This document shows positions 26,219-35,241 of a stretch of 64,000 nt of DNA, piece by piece (the first letter of the stretch is position 1; each line of letters starts with the position of its first letter). The notes beneath the pieces are model-generated. The model saw only the letters and a list, made by a program, of their open reading frames with translations, was not told the origin of the DNA and did no database searches. The position numbers were made by a program, and so were the translations under genes. This DNA is from Bacillus massiliglaciei (GTDB taxonomy: Bacteria; Bacillota; Bacilli; Bacillales; DSM-1321), in NCBI RefSeq assembly GCF_900098925.1, contig NZ_LT622360.1:323135-387134 (forward strand). Direction: 5' to 3'.

Positions 26219-26289
26219 ATTAATAAATTATTCGACTTGAGATTGGTCTATTTAGTTTTGTTCCAGTCTTTCCCGAGGTTTTAAATTTT

Positions 26290-27075
26290 TTAAAGGAGAG
26301 ACTCTGCTCCGTCAATATATACTTCTGTTCCGGTAATATGCGAAGACATGTCTGAAGCAAGAAATAGAACAAGGTCTCCAACCTGTTCAGATGTCCCGGC
26401 TTTATGAGCGAGCGGCTGAGCACCTTCCGGATATTCGATCGGGATTCGGATTTTTTCCAGGCTTTCTTGATTTGGAAATGTATTGTCATGAATATTCGTA
26501 TCAATTGCTCCGGGACAGATCATATTTACCCGGATTTTATATCTGGCGAGTTCCAAAGCAGCCATCTTTCCAAGTGCTACTTGCCCGGCCTTGGAAGAGC
26601 TGTAAGCGGAGAAACCAAAATTTTTGAAAAAACGGTTCCCATTAATAGAACTGTTGATTGCTATGCTCCCGCCGGATTCCTTCATATAGGGTATCGCATA
26701 TTTAAGAGTAAGAAAGGTCCCGCGCAGATTCGTATGGATTGTTGTATCCCAATCTTCGGGAGAAAGATCTTCAAGCGGGGCAATGACCCCGTTAATCCCG
26801 GCATTGGCGAAGACGAAATCAATTTTGCCAAAATGGCCGTATGCTTTTTCAAAGCCTTGTTTCACTTGTTCAGGATCAGCGATGTCTGTTTTGATAATCA
26901 GGGATTTTGTCCCGAATTTCTCAATCTCTTTTTGAACGGTTTCTGCTTTTTCGACTGTTCTGTCAAGGAAAACAATATGAGCACCGTTTTCGGCCAGTTT
27001 TAAAACAGCTCCTCTTCCGATGCCGGATCCACCTCCTGAAATGACTGCCACTTTATCTTTCATTAAATTTGACAC
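26290..27075 (-). CDS. SDR-family oxidoreductase
   Basis: 261-residue short-chain dehydrogenase. Cofactor motif SGGGSGIGRGAV (TGxxxGxG type) at about 14-25, acidic residue after the second strand (FLDRT) suggesting NAD preference, NAG in FANAGIN, catalytic Ser in INSSING and YSSSK as the YxxxK pair at about 161. C-terminal SHITGTEVYIDGAESLL is typical of classical SDRs. GTG start (complement 27073-27075) with GAGTGAGG upstream. Substrate unknown. Confidence 0.9.
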   Translation of the reverse strand: MSNLMKDKVAVISGGGSGIGRGAVLKLAENGAHIVFLDRTVEKAETVQKEIEKFGTKSLIIKTDIADPEQVKQGFEKAYGHFGKIDFVFANAGINGVIAPLEDLSPEDWDTTIHTNLRGTFLTLKYAIPYMKESGGSIAINSSINGNRFFKNFGFSAYSSSKAGQVALGKMAALELARYKIRVNMICPGAIDTNIHDNTFPNQESLEKIRIPIEYPEGAQPLAHKAGTSEQVGDLVLFLASDMSSHITGTEVYIDGAESLL

Positions 27076-27249
27076 TACATCCTCACTCCCTTTTTTTCAA
27101 TACTTCTTCCCCTTAAGGAGTATGTGAAAACTTCGGTGTAATAATAAAATTATAAATGACATGATGAGAAAAAATCCAATAGTTTGACGATTGAGATTTT
27201 TATTCGTTATGATTTGAAAAATGCCTATTTTTGAAAGGGAGAGGAAACG

Positions 27250-28233
27250 ATGATTAATTTTGGGGTTATAGGAACAAATTGGATAACAGAAGCTTTTATT
27301 AACGCAGTTTCTCATATAGAAGATTTCCATTTATATGCTGTCTATTCACGAACAGAGGAACGAGCTAAATCCTTTGCTGAGAAGTATCAGGCTTCTGCAA
27401 TTTTCACTGATTTAGAGGAAATGGCAAGAGATGAACAACTGGACGCGGTTTATATTGCCAGTCCAAATTCCCTGCACAGCAGACAAGCCGTACTTTTCTT
27501 GAATCAGAAGAAGCATGTGCTGTGCGAAAAGCCAATTGCTGCGAACGCGATTGAAGCTGCAGAAATGATTGCGGCCGCCAAAGAAAATAAGGTACTGCTG
27601 ATGGAAGCGATGAAGTCGACTCAGATGCCGGCGTTTCAGCAGATTCAAGAAAACTTACATAAAATTGGGAAAATCCGGAGATATACAGGTACTTATTGTC
27701 AATATTCTTCCCGTTACGATGCCTTCAAAAGGGGAGAGGTTCGCAATGCGTTTAATCCTGAGTTTTCCAGCGGGGCTTTGATGGATCTCGGAGTCTATTG
27801 TCTGTACCCCCTTGTTACTTTGTTTGGCTCTCCTGAGAGAGTCCAGGCAAGTGCAACACTGCTTTCGACAGGTGTGGATGGACAGGGGAGTTTGCTTTTG
27901 ACGTATCCTGATATGGAAGCGGTTATCCAATACTCTAAACTCGCTGATTCCAGTGTGCCTTCGGAAATACAGGGGGAGAAAGGCAGCATAATGATTGATA
28001 AGATTTCTTCTCCTGAAAACGTATGGATTGAGTATAAAGATGGAACAGTGGAAAATATATCAGAAAGTATTGATTTTCCTGATATGTATTATGAAGCAAA
28101 TGAGTTTATTGAGTTACTGAAGTCTCAAAAAACAGAATCGGCTATTAATTCGTTTTCTGCTTCGCTTTCCGTTATGAAAATTATGGACACGGCAAGAAAA
28201 CAAACCGGTATTATATTCCCATCAGACCGCTAA
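27250..28233 (+). CDS. Gfo/Idh/MocA-family oxidoreductase
   Basis: 327 residues. N-terminal Rossmann segment INFGVIGTNWIT, the family motif CEKPIAANAIEA with the catalytic-type Lys at about 96, and a C-terminal alpha/beta domain with FSSGALMDLGVYCLYP. NAD(P)-dependent dehydrogenase acting on sugars, inositols or related polyols. GAAAGGGAGAGG upstream of ATG. Divergent from the SDR gene 174 bp away. Confidence 0.9.
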   Translation: MINFGVIGTNWITEAFINAVSHIEDFHLYAVYSRTEERAKSFAEKYQASAIFTDLEEMARDEQLDAVYIASPNSLHSRQAVLFLNQKKHVLCEKPIAANAIEAAEMIAAAKENKVLLMEAMKSTQMPAFQQIQENLHKIGKIRRYTGTYCQYSSRYDAFKRGEVRNAFNPEFSSGALMDLGVYCLYPLVTLFGSPERVQASATLLSTGVDGQGSLLLTYPDMEAVIQYSKLADSSVPSEIQGEKGSIMIDKISSPENVWIEYKDGTVENISESIDFPDMYYEANEFIELLKSQKTESAINSFSASLSVMKIMDTARKQTGIIFPSDR

Positions 28234-28315
28234 GCATTAGAATGGACAAACAAAAAAGGTGAGAGTATAACTTATATAAGTAAATTTCTTTAAAGAATGG
28301 AGAGGGACTGACAAA

Positions 28316-28624
28316 ATGAAATGTAAAATCAATCGCAATGCTGCAAAAGTTCTGACTAAAATGCTTGAGCAAGAAGAAGCTAAAGGGAAATATATTCGTG
28401 TATACATAACTCATATGCATGGAGATCACGCTCACTATGAGCTTAAGCTGGATACCCCTCAGGAACATGATGAGATTGTAACATCCGATAAGGGTATCGA
28501 GGTGCTCCTTGATTCAAGAGAGGAATTTCTTGACGGAGTCTGGATTAAATACTTCTATGTGCCTCAAGAAGGCTTTGAAATTACAAATCCATCTAAAGAA
28601 CCTAAAGGACATCATCATCATTAA
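28316..28624 (+). CDS. HesB/IscA-like domain protein lacking cluster cysteines
   Basis: 102 residues with the HesB/A-type iron-sulfur biogenesis fold: KYIRVYITHMHGDHAHYELKLD, then VTSDKGIEVLLDSREEFLDGVWIKYFY. The C-terminal CGC motif of true A-type carriers is missing, and the protein has only one cysteine (residue 3). Instead it is rich in His (HMHGDHAHY, and a natural GHHHH C-terminus), which suggests metal binding other than Fe-S assembly. GGAGAGGG upstream. It sits between two oxidoreductase genes, 35 bp before the flavin oxidoreductase. Confidence 0.75.
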   Translation: MKCKINRNAAKVLTKMLEQEEAKGKYIRVYITHMHGDHAHYELKLDTPQEHDEIVTSDKGIEVLLDSREEFLDGVWIKYFYVPQEGFEITNPSKEPKGHHHH

Positions 28625-28659
28625 TCATTGATATAAAACTTTTAAAAGGAGGATATACA

Positions 28660-29781
28660 ATGAACCCAAAATACAGTCCAATCTTTCGTTCTTATACGTT
28701 CCGGTCAGGAGTTGATGTGAAAAACCGGATCATCCTTGCTCCGATGACGCATTATTCATCAACAGATGCCGGTGAAGTAACAGAGGAAGAATTAGCGTAT
28801 TATGCTGAAAGAACAGGCGGTGTAGGGACGGCTATTACAGCTTGTGCCTATGTAAATGCCGGAGGAAAAGGTTTCCCAGGACAGTTCAGCATCGACGACG
28901 ATTCTTTTATACCGGGATTATCCAAACTTGCACAAACCATTAAAGCAAAAGGAGCTAAAGCCGTCATTCAAATTTATCATGGCGGAAGACAAAGCCCTCT
29001 TGAATTATTGCCCGATGGCCAGCCTGTATCTGCCAGTGCAGTGCCATCTGGTGAAGGGGCACCTGTTCCCCGTGAAATGACGGATGCAGAAATCAGACAG
29101 GTCATTGCTGATTTTGGCGAAGCTACAAGAAGAGCAATCGAAGCTGGTTTTGACGGAGTGGAGATTCATGGTGCCAATACGTATCTTCTGCAGCAATTCT
29201 TCTCTCCGCATTCTAACCGCCGCAATGATCACTGGGGCGGCACTCTTGAAAAAAGGATGATCTTTCCTTTAGCCATCGTGGATATTGTGAAAAAGACAGT
29301 GGCTGAATATGCGAAAACTCCTTTCTTAATCGGCTATCGGATTTCGCCGGAAGAGGGAAGCAATCCGGGAATCACGTTAGAAGATACAATGGATTTTGTG
29401 GATCGCCTGGCTGACAAAGAACTGGATTATTTGCATATCTCTGTGATGCATTTCTGGAATGGGTCTTTCCGCGATCGATCTAAAACAGAGTCAAGAATCG
29501 TAAAAATTCAGGAGAAAGTCGGCGAGCGTGTGCCGGTAGTTGGTGTCGGTTCACTCCATACACCGGAGGAGGTAACGGAGGCATTAGAAAGCGGCGTGCC
29601 ATTTATTGCACTTGGTCGTGAACTTCTGATGGAACCCCATTGGGTGGAAATGGTAGAGTCAGGAAAAGAAGACCAAATCAGGACAACCTTATCTAAACAA
29701 GATCAGTCCCAGCTTGTCATTACAGATCAGCTTTGGGAAATGCTGATCAATACAGAAGGATGGCTCCCTGTCGTTGACTAA
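28660..29781 (+). CDS. NADH-dependent flavin oxidoreductase, old yellow enzyme family
   Basis: 373-residue FMN TIM-barrel enzyme. Seen are NRIILAPMTHYSS near the N-terminus, IQIYHGGRQ (about 107-115), GFDGVEIHGANTYLLQQFFSPHSNRR with the conserved HGAN substrate-binding His/Asn, and GVGSLHTPEEV plus IALGRELLMEPHW phosphate-binding segments. Resembles B. subtilis YqiG more than YqjM in length. Reduces activated C=C bonds. AAAGGAGG lies before ATG. Probably cotranscribed with the HesB-like gene. Confidence 0.9.
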   Translation: MNPKYSPIFRSYTFRSGVDVKNRIILAPMTHYSSTDAGEVTEEELAYYAERTGGVGTAITACAYVNAGGKGFPGQFSIDDDSFIPGLSKLAQTIKAKGAKAVIQIYHGGRQSPLELLPDGQPVSASAVPSGEGAPVPREMTDAEIRQVIADFGEATRRAIEAGFDGVEIHGANTYLLQQFFSPHSNRRNDHWGGTLEKRMIFPLAIVDIVKKTVAEYAKTPFLIGYRISPEEGSNPGITLEDTMDFVDRLADKELDYLHISVMHFWNGSFRDRSKTESRIVKIQEKVGERVPVVGVGSLHTPEEVTEALESGVPFIALGRELLMEPHWVEMVESGKEDQIRTTLSKQDQSQLVITDQLWEMLINTEGWLPVVD

Positions 29782-29819
29782 TAAGTGACAGTCTTCGTGC
29801 TAGGCTGTAAAATTTTTAT

Positions 29820-29862
29820 GCCCGCATTTTGCCTAAGTCAGAATGCGGGCTATTCTTTTTAG
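29820..29862 (+). terminator. Intrinsic terminator
   Basis: GCCCGCATT (29820-29828) pairs with AATGCGGGC (29842-29850), followed by TATTCTTTTT. Confidence 0.9.
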
Positions 29863-30306
29863 TCAACAAGATAAAAATGAAGTTCTCTCATGCCGCCCAT
29901 GCTATTTTTTACCCGCATTCAACCGTTGTTTTTTGAACCAGACAGGGATGATTAGTTCAACATATCCGCTTTTTTCTGTTATTGCCCAGGCTGACCATTT
30001 CTGCAAATGTTTACGATTTGGATCTATAAGATTAAATCATTCTTCCTGATGTATAATTTTAATTCGATTGATATTTCTCCATCCACACAAAATGAAATAG
30101 TGATTCACTCTTTTTTCTATATTGAATGATTGCCACTCTGTCCGTAGAGATGTCGCTTATACGGAAATTATTGATTATATTCTTGAGAGACCGACAAGGA
30201 TCAAAGCGTTATATGTAAAAAAATCTGCTTACGGATTCTTTTTTGGATAACCAGAAGGAAAAACAGGGAGTGAGAAAGAAAGAGAAGTAGAGAGGGAGGG
30301 ATGAAG
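29863..30306. other. Intergenic region, no gene supported
   Basis: 444 bp before the carboxylesterase gene. A short open frame ending near 30251 lacks any ribosome binding site. It ends in a purine-rich stretch (30270-30300) that holds the ribosome binding site of the next gene. No operator or riboswitch recognised. Confidence 0.5.
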
Positions 30307-31737
30307 ATGATCGGTTCAATCGTGACGACTGCCAAAGGGCATATTCAAGGAGTGGCTGAAGGACAAACATATGTCTGGAAAGGGATTAGGTATGCAAAAG
30401 CTCCAACAGGAGAACGGAGGTTTCAGGCTCCTGAACCTATGGATGCCTGGGACGGTGTCGCGGATGCAAAAGAATTCAGTCCGCAGGCTCCTCAGTCTTT
30501 TAACGGTTCTGTCGGGAATAGAATGACAGGGAACAAGGTTCCGGACGAAGATTGTCTGTTCCTGAATGTTTGGGTGCCTAAAACGGCTGGAGACAAGCTG
30601 CCTGTCATGGTCTGGATTCCGGGAGGGGCGAATACAGCCGGATCCGGTCTCATTGATTTATATAATGGTAAAGCCCTGGCTGAAGCAGGGAATATCGTGG
30701 TTGTCACAATCAATTATAGAATGGGTGCGTTAGGGTACTTGGATTTTTCCGATTTTCTTGATACGGAAACGGTCTTTGATTCGAATATAGGCCTGAGGGA
30801 CCAAGTTGCGTCTCTGAAGTGGGTAAATGAAAATATTGCAGCATTTGGCGGTGATCCCGAAAGGGTTACTGTATGGGGAGAATCAGCTGGAGGAGATACA
30901 GTGACTGCCCTGCTTACTATTCCATCTGCGAAAGGGCTTTTCAGCGGGGCCATTGCTCAAAATCCGGCTCCTTCTTCTGCACCAAAAAGCCTGGCTAAGA
31001 AACTTGCCAAAAGATTTCTGGAGCTGGCAGAAGTCTCAGAAGATGATGTAGATGTTTTGAAAACACTGCCTATAGAAAGAATAACGGAAGCGGCAGAGCT
31101 GCTGAGGCAGGAGAATTCCAAAATGAGGCCTGGAACACTCACATTTGCACCTGTTGTTGATGGCGAGTTTCTTCCTGTTGATCCTTTGGAAGCTGTTTAT
31201 TCCGGCAAGGCGGGGGATCTCCCTCTTCTAATAGGGATTAACCGGAATATGCCACTTGGGGGCGAAGAAACGCGTGCAGAAGTACCGATACATACGATTG
31301 TTGATGAGGATCCTGAACTGGATCGCCGTGTCACGGCGCCATACCGCAAGTTGTCCGACAAGAAAGCAGTTATGGATACGGGCGGGAATGCCCGAGTGAA
31401 TAGGCAGACAGTTTGGTTCACAGAGGGCTACAGCAAACAGGCCAAGATGTGGATGTGCCATTTTAATATACAGTCTGGATCTTTTCAGGTGAATAAAGGG
31501 AATAGTCTGTTCCCATTACGGCCATGGAGAAACTCTAAGAAATTATCGGAAAAAATTCTGTCGCATTGGCTGAATTTTGCCAAGTATGGAACCCCAAATC
31601 CTCCCGATGGGGAAATTTGGCCGGTTTATGATACAGAAAACCGTTATACGATGAGATTAGATGAACCCAGCGGAATTGAAAAGGATCCATATAAGAACAT
31701 AAGAGAAGCTTGCATGGAAAGATCTGCTTATAAATAA
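30307..31737 (+). CDS. Type B carboxylesterase-family protein with altered catalytic residues
   Basis: 476 residues, alpha/beta-hydrolase fold of the PnbA/cholinesterase type. N-terminal GIRYAKAPTGERRFQAPEP, EDCLFLNVW, oxyanion PGGANTAGSG and nucleophile elbow GESAGGD (Ser about 199) are all present. However the position of the usual acidic residue, normally in a GTNRDEG-like strand, reads GINRNMPLG, and the region that normally carries the catalytic His (FHALELP-like) reads GSFQVNKGNSL. Ser is kept while Glu and His look missing, so activity may be low, altered or supplied by other residues. ATG 30307 is spaced 6 nt from GGGAGGG; ATG 30301 is too close. Confidence 0.82.
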   Translation: MIGSIVTTAKGHIQGVAEGQTYVWKGIRYAKAPTGERRFQAPEPMDAWDGVADAKEFSPQAPQSFNGSVGNRMTGNKVPDEDCLFLNVWVPKTAGDKLPVMVWIPGGANTAGSGLIDLYNGKALAEAGNIVVVTINYRMGALGYLDFSDFLDTETVFDSNIGLRDQVASLKWVNENIAAFGGDPERVTVWGESAGGDTVTALLTIPSAKGLFSGAIAQNPAPSSAPKSLAKKLAKRFLELAEVSEDDVDVLKTLPIERITEAAELLRQENSKMRPGTLTFAPVVDGEFLPVDPLEAVYSGKAGDLPLLIGINRNMPLGGEETRAEVPIHTIVDEDPELDRRVTAPYRKLSDKKAVMDTGGNARVNRQTVWFTEGYSKQAKMWMCHFNIQSGSFQVNKGNSLFPLRPWRNSKKLSEKILSHWLNFAKYGTPNPPDGEIWPVYDTENRYTMRLDEPSGIEKDPYKNIREACMERSAYK

Positions 31738-31931
31738 ATGTCCTTTTTGTCAGTTTTTAAAATTGGATGGTGAGCAAGTCATAAGGGGATTGCCCAATTA
31801 AATAGGAAAGTCTCCTATCACTTCAAGCGTCTCTGAATACCTTGCCTGTTTTTTTTTGATATAATAAACAGGAAAGCAGCAACAGACGAAACGATCCATA
31901 TGATGTTTCAAATGATGGAAGGATGAACGTA

Positions 31932-32246
31932 TTGGAAAAAGCAGAAGTGATTGGCACTAAGGCCGAGAAAGAACAAAATTTATATATTTTCCTGGGACGC
32001 TATTATGCTGATGACTTTAGCAGTGAAAAAGCTGGGGATTTTGTATTCATACAGCACTTAGAAATTAATGGAGTGAATGGTGTCATTAAAGGTACGCCTA
32101 AATTTGATGAATATTTTATGAAGTCACCAGAGAAAGAAAGACTGAAGAGTTTGATTAATAAAACTGTGAGGGATTATATCCAAACAAACAGACTGAAGTT
32201 CATGCTGGAAGAATATGATGTAGCCGCCAGGCTGGGGGAGAATTAA
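31932..32246 (+). CDS. Hypothetical protein
   Basis: About 104 residues, not recognised. Mixed alpha/beta composition, acidic, with LYIFLGRYYADDFSSEKAGDFVFIQH in the first half and a charged helical C-terminus (LKFMLEEYDVAARLGEN). No signal peptide or membrane segment. TTG 31932 lies 9 nt after GGAAGG; ATG 31923 directly abuts it. Followed by a terminator, so monocistronic. Confidence 0.65.
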   Translation: MEKAEVIGTKAEKEQNLYIFLGRYYADDFSSEKAGDFVFIQHLEINGVNGVIKGTPKFDEYFMKSPEKERLKSLINKTVRDYIQTNRLKFMLEEYDVAARLGEN

Positions 32247-32299
32247 TTTTTCCTTTTTTTATGAAGCAGACCGATACCAAAAATTAAAAAGAGAATAAG

Positions 32300-32332
32300 C
32301 AAAGCTGCCTCCAAACAGGGCAGCTTTTTCTT
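32300..32332 (+). terminator. Intrinsic terminator
   Basis: AAGCTGCC (32302-32309) pairs with GGCAGCTT (32319-32326), followed by TTTCTTG. Confidence 0.9.
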
Positions 32333-32770
32333 GTTTATTACGTCTAATTTCCCATTTTTTAAAAAAATATCAAAAACAGAAACTACTAAAATACTAGTTT
32401 GCATTCTTACAGGAACAGCAGATGAGCGTCTGATTTTTGCAGAAAATATCATTTAATTACAAAGATTATCCGAAACATAGTAGCTGAAAAAACAAAAATA
32501 CTTCTTTTTATTTCCCTCTTTTGTCGTAAAAACACGTTTAATGTTAAAAATGAAATGTAATTGTAATAAACCTATCATCTGTTTGATAAAAACAGGTGCT
32601 ATACTTCGATATAGGTAAAAATGAGCAGTTTACTTCTGCTCATACTAGGCAGAACATCAATAGACTTAAACATAAAAATAAAAAACTACTAAAAAAAAGA
32701 TATTCTGGTTGGCTAAATAGACAGAGAGAGAAGCAGGAATGAACCAGGAAAGAAAGCAGGGGAAATGATT
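32333..32770 (+). other. Long non-coding leader region of cwlO
   Basis: About 440 bp of very AT-rich sequence without a gene. It should contain the cwlO promoter and a long 5' leader. Some TGTWAH-like words occur (TGTTAA 32542, TGTAAT 32556 and 32562), but not with the 5-nt gap expected of a WalR site. The last 60 bp are purine-rich. Confidence 0.5.
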
Positions 32771-34216
32771 TTGAAGAAAAAGCTGATCGTATTGAACACT
32801 ACTCTTATGCTCGGGTTAGGAAGCGTTTTTGCAGTACCTTCTATTCATGCTGAGTCAATCCAATCGATTGAAGGAGAAAGATCTGGCATTCAGACAGAAA
32901 TTACGGAAGCGCAAAAGCTGATTGACGGTTTGAAAGCAGAACAGACAAAGCTTACAAAGCAGCTGAATCAAATTGAGGAAGCAGTAAAAGAAAACCGTGA
33001 AAAAATCGATTCAACTAAAGATGAAATCGAACAGACTAAATCTGACATTGAAGATTTGAAGAAAGAAATTGCTGTACTTGAAGAAAGAATCGCCAATCGG
33101 GAGGAAGTGCTGAAGAAGCGTGCTGTAACTTTCCAGGAAAACGGCGGCGATGTCAAATATCTTGAAATTTTATTTGGTTCCAAAGATTTCAGTGATTTAG
33201 TTGACCGGGTAGGAGCAGTTGCCTCTTTTGCAAAAGCAGACCGCGATATTCTTTTGGATCAAGAAAAAGATAAAAAAGATCTTGAAGATAAAAAAGCCTC
33301 TGTTGAAGAGAAATTGGACAATCTAACTAATATGAAGGTTGAACTTGAGGGGATGCAGGCTCAAATCGAAGAGCAAAAAGCCCAAAGTCAAACTTTGAAA
33401 AAAGAACTTGAGAAGAAAGAAGAAGAGACTTCTTCTCTTATTGACAGTTTAGAAAAGAAAGATTCCAATCTAGAAGCGAAGATAGAGTCTATTAAAGAAG
33501 AAAATCGTAAAAAAGAAGAACGTGAAGCAGCAGAAAAGGCTGAATTGCAGCGTATTGCAGATGAAGCGGCTGCAAACGAAAGCGAAGGTTCTGAACCTGA
33601 TTCAGAGCCTGCAGCTAAGGCAGAAACAAAGAGTACATCAAATACAGAGACAAAGTCAGCCTCTGAATCTAAGCCAGAAGCAAAATCGCAATCTGAATCT
33701 AAGCCTAAAACAGAAGCAAAATCTGAATCAAAACAATCTTCTGGAAGCTCATCAGCTTCAGCTAAAGAAAGCAAACCGGCAGTAAAAAGCGCTTCTAAGA
33801 AACCTGTTTCTTCAAGCAAGCCTAGCAGTGCCAATGTGAGTGCGGCTATTTCAGCTGGTTATAAGTATATTGGGAATTCAACTTATAAATTTGGCGGAGG
33901 CCGTACTGCTTCAGATATCGCGAACGGCAGATTCGACTGCTCAGGATTTGTATCATGGGCATATAAACAAGCAGGCGTAAACCTTACTCCTCAGACTGAC
34001 AGCATGAAGAATCAAGGGCGAACAGTGCCTGCAAGCCAAATGAAACCTGGCGACCTTGTTTTCTTCGACACGTATAAGAAGGACGGACATGTAGGAATAT
34101 ATGTAGGCGGCGGAAAATTCATCGGTTCCCAAAGTTCTACAGGAGTTGCTATTGCAAACATGACTAGCGGCTATTGGGGAGATGCTTTTAACGGACGTGT
34201 GGTTCGAGTAAAATAA
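32771..34216 (+). CDS. cwlO: Secreted DL-endopeptidase CwlO
   Basis: 481 residues. Signal peptide 1-27 (KKKLIVLNTTLMLGLGSVFA...HAES), long coiled coil (about 30-270) with the CwlO hallmark KKRAVTFQENGGDVKYLEILFGS and a VGAVASFAKADRDIL segment, a low-complexity linker rich in Lys-Ser-Glu (about 270-355), and a C-terminal NlpC/P60 domain with KFGGGRTASDI, Cys390 in FDCSGF and His440 in GHVGIYVGGG. It cleaves D-Glu-DAP peptide crosslinks for cell elongation, normally activated by FtsEX through the coiled coil. TTG 32771 is 8 nt from AGGGG; ATG 32765 is too close. Monocistronic. Confidence 0.92.
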   Translation: MKKKLIVLNTTLMLGLGSVFAVPSIHAESIQSIEGERSGIQTEITEAQKLIDGLKAEQTKLTKQLNQIEEAVKENREKIDSTKDEIEQTKSDIEDLKKEIAVLEERIANREEVLKKRAVTFQENGGDVKYLEILFGSKDFSDLVDRVGAVASFAKADRDILLDQEKDKKDLEDKKASVEEKLDNLTNMKVELEGMQAQIEEQKAQSQTLKKELEKKEEETSSLIDSLEKKDSNLEAKIESIKEENRKKEEREAAEKAELQRIADEAAANESEGSEPDSEPAAKAETKSTSNTETKSASESKPEAKSQSESKPKTEAKSESKQSSGSSSASAKESKPAVKSASKKPVSSSKPSSANVSAAISAGYKYIGNSTYKFGGGRTASDIANGRFDCSGFVSWAYKQAGVNLTPQTDSMKNQGRTVPASQMKPGDLVFFDTYKKDGHVGIYVGGGKFIGSQSSTGVAIANMTSGYWGDAFNGRVVRVK

Positions 34217-34229
34217 TGTTAAGAAAGTA

Positions 34230-34262
34230 GGCGGAGTTTTCCTCTCCGCTTATTTTTTTTAT
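34230..34262 (+). terminator. Intrinsic terminator of cwlO
   Basis: GCGGAG (34231-34236) pairs with CTCCGC (34244-34249), followed by a T-rich run. Confidence 0.9.
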
Positions 34263-34399
34263 TTTTTTTTACTATAATGAAACTTATCGGAGGTTTAATC
34301 GTAAATACTAATAGGGAAGAGGAAGGTTGTGAATCAGCCTTCTTAAAAGAGTAATAAACAAAATATGAACAGAAAGATACTTGGAGGGAACTTTACAAG

Positions 34400-34846
34400 A
34401 TGATTAAGAAATTATTAGCTGCATTACTCGTGATTACACTTTCATTTTCAGCGGCTGGCGGGTATGTATTCCATGATGAAACGACTGTAAGCGCAAAAGG
34501 GTATAAATCCGGTAAGAAAGGCTTTTCAAACAATAATACCAATAATAACTTCAATTCGAATATCCAAAAGAAAGATACCAATAAATCAGATTCTTCCGTT
34601 GCAAATAAGTCAGCAGCGAATAAAGGCGGCTTCATGGGCGGAGGTATGATGAAAGGACTTATGCTTGGAGGTTTGGCCGGTCTGATGTTTGGCGGCCTGT
34701 TGGCAAATATGGGGGCTCTCGGATCTTTTATTGGTTTGCTTGTGAATGTGCTGGCTATTATCGTAGTGATCGCTCTGATCAGAGGAATATTCAACTATTT
34801 CAAAAATAAAAGGAGAAGAGAGGATTCAAATTCGTGGAGAAGCTAA
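34400..34846 (+). CDS. Predicted membrane protein with glycine-rich region
   Basis: 148 residues. An N-terminal signal/anchor (MIKKLLAALLVITLSFSAAG), a low-complexity Asn/Ser/Lys segment (NNNTNNNFNSN), then a Gly/Met-rich stretch (GGFMGGGMMKGLMLGGLAGLMFGGLLANMG) and a terminal hydrophobic helix followed by a basic tail. This layout is like the membrane part of Tim44-like bacterial proteins without their globular domain. GGAGGGAACTT precedes the ATG. Overlaps the DUF2653 gene by 13 bp, so the two are probably one operon. Confidence 0.75.
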   Translation: MIKKLLAALLVITLSFSAAGGYVFHDETTVSAKGYKSGKKGFSNNNTNNNFNSNIQKKDTNKSDSSVANKSAANKGGFMGGGMMKGLMLGGLAGLMFGGLLANMGALGSFIGLLVNVLAIIVVIALIRGIFNYFKNKRRREDSNSWRS

Positions 34847-35130
34847 AACTTTCCGAACAGGATATCATTAACGCTCTCTGTGTGTATACTGCAAGAAAAA
34901 AACAGATCAAGCCGGAACAGGTGGAAGCTGAATTAATGTATGATGATGACTATGGTTTTTCTGCTGAAGTATATTGGGAGGGCAGAAAACAAGTATATAT
35001 TACAATCAATATTATAGAAGCTTTGAGAATCTGGCTGGATGAATATATGGGAAAAGATCCGTATTCCGGCATTGAGCTTGTCCTCGACGATGAAGAAGGA
35101 ATCATCGCTATCGTGAATGAGAGCAGATAA
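34834..35130 (+). CDS. DUF2653 (YxcD-like) protein
   Basis: 98 residues, acidic, cytoplasmic. The start LKLSEQDIINALCVYTARKKQIKPEQVEAELMYDDDYGFSAEV-type pattern matches the DUF2653/YxcD family of Bacilli. GTG start at 34834 after GAGAGGA. Function unknown; coupled to the membrane protein upstream. Confidence 0.78.
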   Translation: MEKLKLSEQDIINALCVYTARKKQIKPEQVEAELMYDDDYGFSAEVYWEGRKQVYITINIIEALRIWLDEYMGKDPYSGIELVLDDEEGIIAIVNESR

Positions 35131-35153
35131 TGCAGAAAAGCGTAATTTTCATC

Positions 35154-35193
35154 AAACAAAACAGCGGGTGGCAGCACTCGCTGTTTTGTTTTA
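35154..35193 (+). terminator. Intrinsic terminator
   Basis: AAACAAAACAGCG (35154-35166) and CGCTGTTTTGTTT (35179-35191) form a 13-bp perfect stem with an inner GTG/CAC extension. Confidence 0.93.
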
Positions 35194-35241
35194 GATAGAA
35201 AACAAGTAGATTCGTTTGATCAGAAAAGGAGGAGCCAAGAT

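Noticed and set aside
30104..30251. Short open frame of about 48 codons before the esterase gene
   Set aside because: No ribosome binding site, no good start codon and no recognisable sequence; could be a decayed gene but cannot be supported.
32542..32567. TGTTAA, TGTAAT and TGTAAT words upstream of cwlO as a WalR site
   Set aside because: WalR sites need two TGTWAH words separated by 5 nt; the spacings here are 8 nt and 0 nt, and the region is AT-rich.
33600..33830. Lys-Ser-Glu repeats in cwlO as a tandem DNA repeat
   Set aside because: It is low-complexity linker coding sequence with varied codons, normal between the coiled coil and NlpC/P60 domains.
33388..33834. 148-residue minus-strand open frame opposite cwlO
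   Set aside because: Ser/Glu-rich shadow of the low-complexity linker; codon pattern follows the sense gene.
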